From CBDDEC01 sp965198045 (GTDB taxonomy: Bacteria; Chloroflexota; Dehalococcoidia; UBA2979), in the NCBI GenBank assembly GCA_965198045.1, contig CBDAOL010000012.1, forward strand, positions 310,001 through 374,000: a stretch of DNA of 64,000 bases, read 5' to 3'. The notes under the pieces are model-generated. The model was not told the origin of the DNA. It saw only the letters and a list, made by a program, of their open reading frames with translations, and made no database searches. The number at the start of each line of letters is the position of its first letter. The stretch's first letter is position 1. The translations under genes and the position numbers were made by a program. Of this stretch, positions 44,345 through 51,726 are shown one piece after another.

Positions 44345-44494
44345 TTATATCACGTACGTCGGGGCGCGCTGCGCGTCGTGGTAGGCGAGGCGTTTCGCTC
44401 GCAGGGCCTCGGCCGCGCGCTTGTGCCGTAGCTCCCAGAAGTTCGGTGCGCACTTGCAGTGTGAGGGGCGAGAATCGCCCTGAGTGACACCCAT
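44345..44494 (-). CDS. Small Cys/Arg-rich protein (49 aa)
   Basis: A 49-residue frame from ATG 44494 (GAGGGTAGC upstream): SHCKCAPNFWELRHKRAAEA and then LRAKRLAYHDAQRAPTYVI. A CxC pair near residue 13 and a basic helix suggest a small nucleic-acid- or metal-binding protein. It lies 68 bases upstream of the DUF1800 gene on the same strand. Not recognised as a family. Confidence 0.45.
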   Translation of the reverse strand: MGVTQGDSRPSHCKCAPNFWELRHKRAAEALRAKRLAYHDAQRAPTYVI

Positions 44495-44637
44495 CTCGTG
44501 CTACCCTCGCGGCCGCTGGGACGGTCGTCAGTGGGGAAACCGGCTCACGCCGGACGACATGGCGGCTCCCCCAGCAGCCTTCTCCCCGCACGCAGCGCTC
44601 GCGCGGGTGATGCGCCAGACCCCCTTATGGCACGTAA

Positions 44638-44997
44638 CGATTCAGCCGCATAGCGACAGCGATAGGGTCCGCCCTGAACACGTTTCGAGCCGAGCTCGAT
44701 GCAAAGCTCGCCGGCCCCGTTGCGCTCGACGACTACCGCGAGCTCGCCGAGAACATCTCGGACATGAAGCGCATCATGACGGCGCCACCAAAGGAGCGGT
44801 GGCAGGTTGTGGCTTCGTTGATCGAGCAGAGCTGGATCGACCTTGGCGAGAAACGACTGATGTACGTCTCTCCTGTTGCGGAACTCTTGCGACCTGCTCG
44901 ACGCCGCAGCATCACGATCGTGCTAAGGGTATGGTGGAGACGAGGGGACGTAAATCCCGGTAACACCGCCGCTCGCTCGCGATCTGACCCCATGTGA
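44638..44997 (+). pseudogene. C-terminal remnant of a site-specific serine recombinase
   Basis: The plus frame reads NTFRAELDAKLAGPVALDDY, RELAENISDMKRIMTAPPKE, RWQVVASLIEQSWIDLGEKR, the layout of the C-terminal coiled-coil segment of large serine recombinases. There is no N-terminal catalytic domain and no start upstream (stop at 44635). It is evidence of an earlier element at this locus and is unrelated in detail to the intact recombinase at 50191. Confidence 0.55.
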
Positions 44998-45082
44998 ATC
45001 CGGTGACCCCATCCCCGCCGAGAAAGTAGCGAGGGACCCCTGAGGCTCCGGCACGCGGGTAACACCGCTGCGGTAACACCGC
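44958..45082 (+). repeat. Three short inverted repeats of GGTAACACCG
   Basis: CGGTAACACCG (44958), GGTAACACCGC (45058) and GGTAACACCGC (45072). Each is a CGGT/ACCG dyad with a 3-base centre; the last two are 14 bases apart and end 24 bases before the DinB-like gene. Operator-like; possibly bound by a regulator. Confidence 0.45.
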
Positions 45083-45106
45083 CGCCGTCGGCGTATTCTG
45101 TCGCGG

Positions 45107-45709
45107 ATGAGTGACTTCATCGAAGATCTCTACCGCCAGAACGAGTGGGCGAACCCGACGATCATCGAGGTATGTCGGGGGCTCACCAGCGAGCAGCTCG
45201 ACGCCACGGCGCCCGGGGCATTCGGATCGATCCGGAGCACGCTGATGCACCTCGTCGGGGCGGAGGCGCGCAACGTGCGGCGTCTCGGCGCCACACCGGC
45301 GCGTGAGCTCGCCTCGCGCGGGGCCCGGTGGCAGGGCTTCGATCCACTTGAGGACGTCGTGCGTTCGAGCGCCGAGGGATTGATCGAGCGTGCTCACGCC
45401 GTTGGTAACTCGACGATCGTCGTGGAGGAAGCACCGGGGGTGCGCTTCGAGATCGAAGCGAACGTGCTGCTGCTGCAGGTGATCAACGGCACGGACCACC
45501 GCAGCCAGATCTGCACGATCCTCACGGAACTGGGCGCGCTGCCGCCCTCGACGGACGACGAAGGTCAGACGATCGTAGACGCTTGGGCATGGTCCGACGC
45601 GATGGGCCTCGCAAGTCGCTTGCACAGAACTGAGCCGGAACGGCTGCTGCACACTTGGAATCTGGGCCCGCTGCACTTTCGTCGATTACAGCAATCGTCG
45701 ATGTGCTGA
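45107..45709 (+). CDS. DinB-like protein with altered C-terminus
   Basis: A 200-residue DinB/YfiT-like protein: MSDFIEDLYRQNEWANPTII, GSIRSTLMHLVGAEARNVRR (His ligand), LLLQVINGTDHRSQICTILT (second His) and DAWAWSDAMGL. Relatives end soon after that point, whereas here about 35 further residues (ASRLHRTEPERLLHTWNLG) follow with different composition, suggesting fusion to foreign DNA at about 45610. The preceding repeats may regulate it. Confidence 0.85.
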   Translation: MSDFIEDLYRQNEWANPTIIEVCRGLTSEQLDATAPGAFGSIRSTLMHLVGAEARNVRRLGATPARELASRGARWQGFDPLEDVVRSSAEGLIERAHAVGNSTIVVEEAPGVRFEIEANVLLLQVINGTDHRSQICTILTELGALPPSTDDEGQTIVDAWAWSDAMGLASRLHRTEPERLLHTWNLGPLHFRRLQQSSMC

Positions 45710-45760
45710 ACGGTGACGACAGGTTGCAGCCCCGCGTCGGGGCACCTCAGGCTCAGCCGC

Positions 45761-46435
45761 ATGAACACGATGACGCCGGTCGTCGGATACACGAGCAGCA
45801 CCGTTGCTGAAGTCGCCTATTGCGGCGTAACCGAAGCGGCTCAGCGCATGCGGATCGCCGAGCGAGCCGAGCGCGAGAACTGGCATGTGCTCTGGCTGGA
45901 CGACGACGGACAGCGCAGCGGCACGACGATCAGCCCGGCCCTCACTGAAGCGCTGCGCCTGCTTAGCTCTGGCGAGCGCGGCGCGCTGGTGGCGGCTTCG
46001 CTGCGGCACGTCACGCGCTCCACGCGGATGCTGAGCACGCTGCTCCATCGAAGCAAGAGCGACCGATGGTCACTCGTCGCTCCACCGATCGATACCCGTT
46101 CTCCTTTGGGGCAAGCTGACGCTGATGCGTGGCTCGCGCTGTTGCACTTCCAGCACGAGTCGCGCTCAGCGTCGGCCAGTGAAGCGCTGGCCGAACGCGC
46201 CGCTCGCGGTGTTCAACTCGGGCGGCCGCTCCGGACACCACATCCGGTCATCGACCGCATCGTCACGGAGCGCGACGCGGGAGCGACGCTGCGCGAGATT
46301 GCCGACCGACTCACTGCTGACCACATCCACGGTTCGCAAGGAGCCGAGCGCTGGCATCCGTCCACGGTGGCGAGTGTGCTGCGCACGGCTGAACGAATGA
46401 GAGGAGCGATCAATGAGTCCACGACGGTTGCGTGA
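45761..46435 (+). CDS. Resolvase-fold protein lacking the serine-recombinase active site
   Basis: A 224-residue protein with the layout of small serine resolvases: VVGYTSSTVAEVAY, GERGALVAASLRHVTRSTRM, PIDTRSPLGQADADAWLALL and a C-terminal helix-turn-helix (IVTERDAGATLREIADRLTA). In active enzymes the first strand reads YxRVS; here Tyr10 is followed by TSST, so both the Arg and the nucleophilic Ser are absent at their usual places. A DNA-binding or regulatory role is more likely than catalysis. ATG 45761 is used; ATG 45770 also fits. It overlaps the next gene by 23 bases. Confidence 0.7.
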   Translation: MNTMTPVVGYTSSTVAEVAYCGVTEAAQRMRIAERAERENWHVLWLDDDGQRSGTTISPALTEALRLLSSGERGALVAASLRHVTRSTRMLSTLLHRSKSDRWSLVAPPIDTRSPLGQADADAWLALLHFQHESRSASASEALAERAARGVQLGRPLRTPHPVIDRIVTERDAGATLREIADRLTADHIHGSQGAERWHPSTVASVLRTAERMRGAINESTTVA

Positions 46436-46706
46436 CCTGACTATCGATCGCGTGGCGATTGTCGATCGCGGCGCGGACCAAGATGCGGAGATCGTGATGT
46501 GGAAACGCTTCGAGGGCGATGACACCACCAGCGACGGCGAGTCGGCCGAGGTGGCTATCGAGAAGATGGCCAAGTCGATCTGGGAGAGCGTGCCGTTCGG
46601 CGATCTGACACGCGAGCAGGCTTACGCTGCCGCGCTGGAGACGCCTGAGGGCCGCGAGCTGTACTCGGCTTACAAGGCTCGGCGGCCGGGGTACACCGAT
46701 GACTAG
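46413..46706 (+). CDS. Small phage-type protein (XkdF/prohead-protease-like start)
   Basis: A 97-residue protein. The opening SPRRLRDLTIDRVAIVDRGA resembles the 'l.dl.v..vslVDrpAnp.a' start of phage XkdF/head-maturation proteins, followed by VMWKR and an acidic helical tail. It lacks the rest of those proteins, so it is either a stand-alone domain or a remnant. It overlaps the preceding gene by 23 bases and the following one by 8. Confidence 0.6.
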   Translation: MSPRRLRDLTIDRVAIVDRGADQDAEIVMWKRFEGDDTTSDGESAEVAIEKMAKSIWESVPFGDLTREQAYAAALETPEGRELYSAYKARRPGYTDD

Positions 46707-47116
46707 CAAGACGAAGCCGACCACAGGGTCGGTCACGGTCTTCACGCACCGCGTCGGCATCGACGGCAGGTTGATCAACGGCGAGCGCTTCTACGCCGGG
46801 GACAAAGTGCCAGCTGACGTCGATATCGAGCTGCTCCAAAAGATGCGGAACATCAAGTGGGTCCGAGACATCCCGCGTCGCAGTGGCAGCCGCCGTCCGA
46901 AGAGATCGTGGCCGCGCGGCAGACGCGTCTCGACGACCGTGAGCGCCGTGCGTCGGAGGAGCTGGATCGGCTGCCCTCGCGGCTGAGCGCCAGAGTGACC
47001 CGTTGTGGCTGGCGGACCGACGCGTGGAGGAAGCCGAGCAACGCGTCCGCGACGCGGACCGTGATCGGCGGGCGGCTATCGGCGAACGAAACCGCGTGTC
47101 CGAGGAGCGAGCGTAG
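46699..47116 (+). pseudogene. Phage-type gene with two apparent frameshifts
   Basis: From ATG 46699 the first 60 residues (VTVFTHRVGIDGRLINGERF ... ELLQKMRNIKWVRDIP) look coding; the coding signal then moves to the -1 frame (PPSEEIVAARQTRLDDRERR) at about 46880, and again by -1 near 46970 (WLADRRVEEAEQRVRDADRD) to the TAG at 47114. Joined, it would be about 138 residues with a coiled-coil tail. Separate small overlapping genes are a less likely reading. Confidence 0.5.
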
Positions 47117-47134
47117 CGAGCGAACCGCCGGCTC

Positions 47135-47166
47135 GTATCACATGATACGCGTATATCATATGATAC
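47135..47166 (+). promoter_or_regulatory. Twin AT-rich operator-like palindromes
   Basis: GTATCACATGATAC (47135-47148) and GTATATCATATGATAC (47151-47166) contain near-identical dyads; TATCATATGATA (47154-47165) is a perfect palindrome. AT content is far above the surroundings. They lie about 200 bases before the prim-pol genes and directly after the phage-type gene: the place for a repressor or replication initiator. Confidence 0.6.
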
Positions 47167-47366
47167 GCTCTAGGAGAGCTTTTCTCCGACATCCTACCCG
47201 CCAAAATCGATTACGGGCTGATCCGTGTGAGTAGTTGCACGTTTTCTCTACCTCGTGCTACGGATCCCATGTGGAGACGGACCGGGTGCCTGCGCCACCC
47301 GGCGCCGTCCCCGCCCCGCGCATGGGGGGAGCACGAGGCTCGACCTGCGTACCAAAGGGAGAGCAA

Positions 47367-47927
47367 GTGCCCACGAACTACGACTTATCCGCAATCGAGC
47401 AAGACTCACCGCCACGAGACGCAGCGCTTCTCTACGCGCGCCGAGGATGGTCCGTCGTCCCGGTGTGGCCTCACCGAGGCGGCGTGTGCACCTGTCCTCT
47501 TGATGCGCGATGCACCTCCGCGGGCGCGCACCTGCATGAGCGGACGCCGACTATCGACTCGGCGACCAAGGATCTAGATGAGATTGCCTCTTGGCCTTCG
47601 GACGTGAACGTCGGCGTTGCCCTCGGGGAAGCGAACGATGGCCTCCGCGTTCTGATCCTCGACGAGCCTTTGAGTGAGATCGGCGTGTGCTTGGGCGCGG
47701 GCTTACTGGTGGCGGCCGCGAGATGTGACGGTGCACTCGAACTCCACTACTACCAAATCGGCGCCGAGACACACCCGCACGATGAACACGGGTCGGTTGG
47801 TGAACTTCTTGCTGACGGACGCTGGGTGCTTGCGCCTCCGTCTCCAGACGTCAGTGGCTGTCGCCACATGTGGGTCTCCAATGGCCCCTGGGCCGATCTC
47901 GAGGAGTCAAATGGCGCAGCCAACTGA
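47367..47927 (+). CDS. Degenerate prim-pol domain protein (bifunctional primase/polymerase N-terminal)
   Basis: A 186-residue protein starting at GTG 47367 (AAAGGGAGAGC upstream). It has the prim-pol opening ALLYARRGWSVVPVWPHRGG, a Cys-rich insertion (CTCPLDARC), EIASWPSDVNVGVALG and GELLADGRWVLAPPSPDVSG. In place of the catalytic acidic pair of its neighbour (NVDDP) it has ILDEP with Asp99 and Glu100, and the RTGRGCH segment is replaced. It is a paralogue of the N-terminal half of the next gene and overlaps it by 17 bases. Catalytic ability is doubtful. Confidence 0.8.
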   Translation: MPTNYDLSAIEQDSPPRDAALLYARRGWSVVPVWPHRGGVCTCPLDARCTSAGAHLHERTPTIDSATKDLDEIASWPSDVNVGVALGEANDGLRVLILDEPLSEIGVCLGAGLLVAAARCDGALELHYYQIGAETHPHDEHGSVGELLADGRWVLAPPSPDVSGCRHMWVSNGPWADLEESNGAAN

Positions 47928-49863
47928 AGCGTACGAACCCGAGAGCGCGAACATGGGACTGCCGCTGCGACCGCGCGATGCGGCACGCTACTACGCGCGA
48001 AACGGATGGGCAGTCCTCGCCCTATGGCCCCCCGACGGGGACGGGTGCTCGTGTCGAATGGGCAAGAGTTGCCCCTCGCCAGGGAAGCACCCGCACGAGT
48101 ACACCCCCACCGTGTACGCGGCGACCTCCGACATCGACGAGATTGGAGCGTGGCCCGACGACGTGAACATCGGTGTCGCCCTCGGCGCGGCCAGCGGCGG
48201 GCTGATGGCCATCAATGTTGACGATCCACCGCTCGCCGAGTCCCTGATTGCGTCGGGCGTCGCCGGAAACACTCCGCTTGAGCGGACTGGCAGGGGCTGT
48301 CACCTCTTCTTGCATACGACTGGCGACACGTCTGGCTTCAATCTGTCTGACAGGGACGGTAATCACATCGGTGAGGTCCGTGGCGATGGTCAGTACGTTG
48401 TGACATCGCCATCGCTGCATGTCAGCGGCGCCATCTACGAGTTCGTGGAGACGCCGACCCAGATGGTCTCGGTCGAAAACATGCGTGCCCTGGTGCCGAG
48501 GATGTTCGAGGAGCGACTGGGCGTTGTTCTCGCACCCGTGAGCGAACCTGTTCCGGCGGTGCCGGACGGCGTTGTTGTTACGCCAAAGCCGCTCCCCGCC
48601 GAGCTGATGGAGTCGGGCAAAGCTGATCTCAAGTTGCGCCAGCTCATGAGCGGCGCGATTCCATACACGCCGGACGATCGCAGCGACTTCCTCTACGAGG
48701 TGGCGATGCTTGCGGCCGAGGCATACGTGGCACACGGAATCGCCCTCGACGCCGAGGCGATTTCCGGACACGTCCTGTTCCTCCACGAGCTCCTCGGAAT
48801 GGATAAGTACACCGGGCGAAGCAAAGAGTTCTACCGGCTCGGTCTGAAGGCGGTAGCGAAGCATGGTCGGCCGCACAAGCCTGAGCCGGAGAACGACGAC
48901 CAGGCCCATCCGCCTCGCCGCCAGGAGCCTCTCCTGATCGAGGAGCTGGCTGGCGATCTCGTCACCGAGCTACCGGAACCGATCCTCGACCCGTACGTCC
49001 AGCCGGACAGCGGCACGCTGCTGTTTGCGCCGCCGGACTCTGGCAAGACGTACGCCGCGCTGCTGATGGCGATCAGCATCGACGCCAGAGTCTGCACGTT
49101 CTGGAACGTCCAACAACGCAAGCTGATCTTCATCAACTTGGAGCGCTCGCGACTGTCCCTGTCTCGCCGCATCGCCCGAGTCAACCGCGCGCTTGGCCTG
49201 CCGCCGGAGCGGCCGCTGCTGGTCGTGAACGGGCGTGGCAAACGGCTGGCCGACATCGAGAACAAAATCGCGAGCGCGATTGACGAGTACGGCGTCGAGC
49301 TGGCCTTCCTCGACTCGGTCAGTCGTGCTGGTGTCGGGAGCCTGGTCGAAGACACGTCGGCCAACGACGTGATCGACATGCTGAATCGGCTCTGCCCGAC
49401 CTGGTTCGCGATCGCGCACACGCCACGTGCCGACGACACACACGCCTACGGCTCGGTCATGCAGGATGCCGCTGCCGACGTGATGGTCCAGGTGGTCAGC
49501 GAGGAGCTGGCGGACGGCACGCGCGGCGTCGGCATGCAGATCACGAAGGCGAACGACATTCGCAAGCCACCGCTGGAGATCATCGCGCTCGAATTCGACG
49601 AGGTCGGGCTGACTACGGTCCGTCATGCCGACACGGCGGAGTTCCCGAACATCGGCAGGAAGAGCGGGAGCACCACGGCTGGCGAGCGGATTCGTGCAGC
49701 CCTGATGCTGCGTGGACCAATGAACGTCAGCGACACAGCGAAGGCGGCCGGCGTCCACCGCCGCTCAGTCGGTCGCGCCCTGAAAGATGGCCTGATCGTC
49801 GCCGTCCCCACACCATCCGGCGGACGTGGCAGCTTCGTCGCTGCGGCTGCACCCCAACCGTGA
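47911..49863 (+). CDS. Prim-pol plus RepA-like AAA ATPase (replication protein of element)
   Basis: A 650-residue protein. Residues 20-190 form a prim-pol domain (YYARNGWAVLALWPPDGDG, INVDDP with Asp104/Asp105, RTGRGCHLFLHT, VRGDGQYVVTSPSLHVSG). Residues 350-560 form a RepA/RecA-like ATPase: Walker A APPDSGKT at 373-380, Walker B LAFLDSV about 465, IAHTPRADDTHAYGS. The C-terminus (600-645, RGPMNVSDTAKAAGVHRRSV) is a winged helix. Together they fit a primase-helicase that starts replication of a small mobile element. GAGGAG precedes ATG 47911. Confidence 0.9.
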   Translation: MAQPTEAYEPESANMGLPLRPRDAARYYARNGWAVLALWPPDGDGCSCRMGKSCPSPGKHPHEYTPTVYAATSDIDEIGAWPDDVNIGVALGAASGGLMAINVDDPPLAESLIASGVAGNTPLERTGRGCHLFLHTTGDTSGFNLSDRDGNHIGEVRGDGQYVVTSPSLHVSGAIYEFVETPTQMVSVENMRALVPRMFEERLGVVLAPVSEPVPAVPDGVVVTPKPLPAELMESGKADLKLRQLMSGAIPYTPDDRSDFLYEVAMLAAEAYVAHGIALDAEAISGHVLFLHELLGMDKYTGRSKEFYRLGLKAVAKHGRPHKPEPENDDQAHPPRRQEPLLIEELAGDLVTELPEPILDPYVQPDSGTLLFAPPDSGKTYAALLMAISIDARVCTFWNVQQRKLIFINLERSRLSLSRRIARVNRALGLPPERPLLVVNGRGKRLADIENKIASAIDEYGVELAFLDSVSRAGVGSLVEDTSANDVIDMLNRLCPTWFAIAHTPRADDTHAYGSVMQDAAADVMVQVVSEELADGTRGVGMQITKANDIRKPPLEIIALEFDEVGLTTVRHADTAEFPNIGRKSGSTTAGERIRAALMLRGPMNVSDTAKAAGVHRRSVGRALKDGLIVAVPTPSGGRGSFVAAAAPQP

Positions 49864-49903
49864 ATCACTCAACTGCGCGTAGTGCGCGCGCGCATGCGCA
49901 TGG

Positions 49904-49930
49904 GGAGAAGTGCGAACTGCGCACTTCTCC
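49904..49930. terminator. 11-bp perfect hairpin after the replication gene
   Basis: GGAGAAGTGCG pairs with CGCACTTCTCC around a 5-base loop, 40 bases after the primase-helicase stop. No T-run. The palindrome TGCGCGCGCGCA lies just before it (49883-49894). It could be a terminator or a DNA structure used in replication. Confidence 0.5.
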
Positions 49931-49969
49931 ATCCCTAAGCGCAGCGCACTTCGGTCGAGAGGAATCGAG

Positions 49970-50194
49970 ATGAGTGCAAAGCGCGGAAAACGACGACTTC
50001 CAGCGATCTACCCCGAGTCCGATCAGGAAGCGGAGCGTTTCTTGCGCGCGATCGTCGGCGATGACGTCTGGTCCGAGTATTGCGACTTCCAAGCGCGGCA
50101 GCGAGGGGAAGCCGAGTCGCTGGCTCAGCTACTCGCTGCTGTCTCGGCTCGCACTCGGACTAGCGATCACTTCCCAGACGAGATCGGGAGATGA
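49970..50194 (+). CDS. Small element protein upstream of the recombinase (74 aa)
   Basis: A 74-residue hydrophilic helical protein: SAKRGKRRLPAIYPESDQEA, ERFLRAIVGDDVWSEYCDFQ. GAGAGGAA lies before ATG 49970, and its TGA overlaps the recombinase ATG (ATGA), so it is translated with the recombinase and may be its partner, such as a directionality factor; that is inference from position. Confidence 0.65.
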   Translation: MSAKRGKRRLPAIYPESDQEAERFLRAIVGDDVWSEYCDFQARQRGEAESLAQLLAAVSARTRTSDHFPDEIGR

Positions 50195-51726
50195 AGGTGG
50201 CGCAGCAGCAGACCCGGCGCGCCGTTATCTACACGCGCGTCTCCAGCGAAGAGCAGGCACAAGGACACTCGCTCGAAACGCAACGCCGGGAACTCACGGC
50301 ATGGGCCGAGCGCGAGAGCTGGGAGCTTGGGCGAGTCTACGAAGACGCGGGTGTGTCCGGCACAAGTGTGGCTGGGCGGCCTGCGTTCAGGGCAATGCTC
50401 TCCGATGCGTACGACGGGCTCTTCGATGCCGTGCTTGTGCTTCGTCGCGATCGATTCGCGCGGAACATCGCGGAGGCGATGGCAACCGAGCAGTCGCTTC
50501 GGGACACCGCCGAGGTGCGGGTTCTCTCGCACGACGAGCCAGCCGGGAATGACGACACACCGGACGGCTTCTGGAATCGGGGGATGTCTGACCTTCGGGC
50601 CGCTCACTACAGCGTTGAACTCTCGGAGAAGACGAGTGCTGGTTGGCGCACCCGCGCCGAAGAGGGCTTGCCGGCGGGTGACATTCCGTTCGCCTATCTG
50701 AGCACCGGGCGGAAGTCCGCGCCGGCGGTCGTGGAGGAGGAGGCTGTCGCCCTACGCGCGATCTTCGAGCGCTACTCAGTGGGGAACGCATCGTTGAACC
50801 AGCTCGCCGACTGGCTCAATGAGCACGGTCACAAGCCGCGTTCGAAGCGCGGCTACACGACGTTCGGCGCGAAGTCCGTACGAGTCATGCTCTCGAATCG
50901 GTTCTACCTCGGCGACATCATGTACAAAGGCGAGCGGGTGGCCGAGGGGCAGCACGAGCCGATGATCGATGCCGATCTGTTCAACAAGGTTCAGGCCGTC
51001 CTGAAGCAGCGAGCACGGCGGCCACGATCATACGCAGCCAGCCCGCCGCGCGCGTACATACTTTCCGGCGTGGCGATCTGCGCGGGATGTGGCGGACCGC
51101 TGTGGGTGAACAGCACGAAGTCACAGCGCCATGCGTACTACCGGTGCAGCAGCCGGAGCCACGATGTCGGCTGCCCCGATCGCTTCGAGACGGTGCGCGG
51201 CGATGTCGTCGAGGGCCAGGTTGCCGGACTATTCGAGGCGATGCGGCTGCCATCGCAGTGGCGCAGCCGAGTCGAAGAGCTGGCCGACTGCACCGACGAC
51301 ACACGGACTGATCCAGCGACGCTCGAGGCACGGATCGAACGCGCTCGCGAGGGCTTCCTGTCCGGCGTGCTCGACGAGTCAACCGCTAAGGCAGCGGTCG
51401 TTGACGCGGAGCGCGAGCTTGCCGCCATCCGACCAGCCGTCGCGGAGACAGTCAGTGCAGGCGAGTCGCTCGCCGATGTGCACGAGCTGTGGCCGCACAT
51501 GACGGCGGAGGAGCGACGCGATCTGGTTCGGATGACGGTCGATGTGGTCGCCGTCGATCTCGGCTGCAACCAAGTGGTCGGCGTGCTGCCGAAAGACCAC
51601 TTCGCGCCGCTGTTCAAGGTGATCTGTGATGAGGAAGGGGCCATCCGCGTGGCGGACTGGCCCCAATCTCATGAAGTTCGCGGATGGCGACCCCGAACGG
51701 ATTCGAACCGTCGATCTCCACCGTGA
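50191..51726 (+). CDS. Large serine recombinase (integrase)
   Basis: A 511-residue large serine recombinase. Catalytic domain: VIYTRVSSEEQAQGHSLETQ with Ser18, GVSGTSVAGRPAF and VLRRDRFARN. Recombinase domain: FAYLSTGRKSAPAVVEEEAV. Zinc ribbon: CAGCGGPLWV plus CSSRSHDVGC. A coiled-coil region follows. It inserts and excises circular DNA at att sites. The last 14 residues (RPRTDSNRRSPP end) are encoded by the reversed tRNA-Asp gene, meaning the gene abuts its attachment site. Confidence 0.94.
   Translation: MKVAQQQTRRAVIYTRVSSEEQAQGHSLETQRRELTAWAERESWELGRVYEDAGVSGTSVAGRPAFRAMLSDAYDGLFDAVLVLRRDRFARNIAEAMATEQSLRDTAEVRVLSHDEPAGNDDTPDGFWNRGMSDLRAAHYSVELSEKTSAGWRTRAEEGLPAGDIPFAYLSTGRKSAPAVVEEEAVALRAIFERYSVGNASLNQLADWLNEHGHKPRSKRGYTTFGAKSVRVMLSNRFYLGDIMYKGERVAEGQHEPMIDADLFNKVQAVLKQRARRPRSYAASPPRAYILSGVAICAGCGGPLWVNSTKSQRHAYYRCSSRSHDVGCPDRFETVRGDVVEGQVAGLFEAMRLPSQWRSRVEELADCTDDTRTDPATLEARIERAREGFLSGVLDESTAKAAVVDAERELAAIRPAVAETVSAGESLADVHELWPHMTAEERRDLVRMTVDVVAVDLGCNQVVGVLPKDHFAPLFKVICDEEGAIRVADWPQSHEVRGWRPRTDSNRRSPP
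51637..51664 (-). terminator. Hairpin downstream of tRNA-Asp, inside the recombinase 3' end
   Basis: GGGGCCA+TCCGC pairs with GCGGA+TGGCCCC, 12 bp with one bulged base and a 3-base loop, 20 bases beyond the tRNA 3' end. On the minus strand it is followed by CTTCCTC rather than a T-run. It may end the tRNA transcript. Confidence 0.5.
51685..51712 (+). repeat. 28-bp attachment-site candidate within tRNA-Asp
   Basis: The 3' end of tRNA-Asp, including the encoded CCA, identical to 40190-40217. The recombinase gene ends inside it. Confidence 0.85.

Larger units (their letters stand above)
40190..51712. mobile_element. Putative integrative element between tRNA-Asp direct repeats
   Basis: The two 28-bp repeats face the same way and enclose 11.5 kb with a large serine recombinase gene at the tRNA-side end, a resolvase-like gene, phage-type small genes and a prim-pol/ATPase replication module. 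The DUF1800/DUF1501/NHL operon inside looks chromosomal, so either it is cargo, or the left repeat belongs to an older element and the true left edge of the younger one lies near 45.6 kb. Confidence 0.5.
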
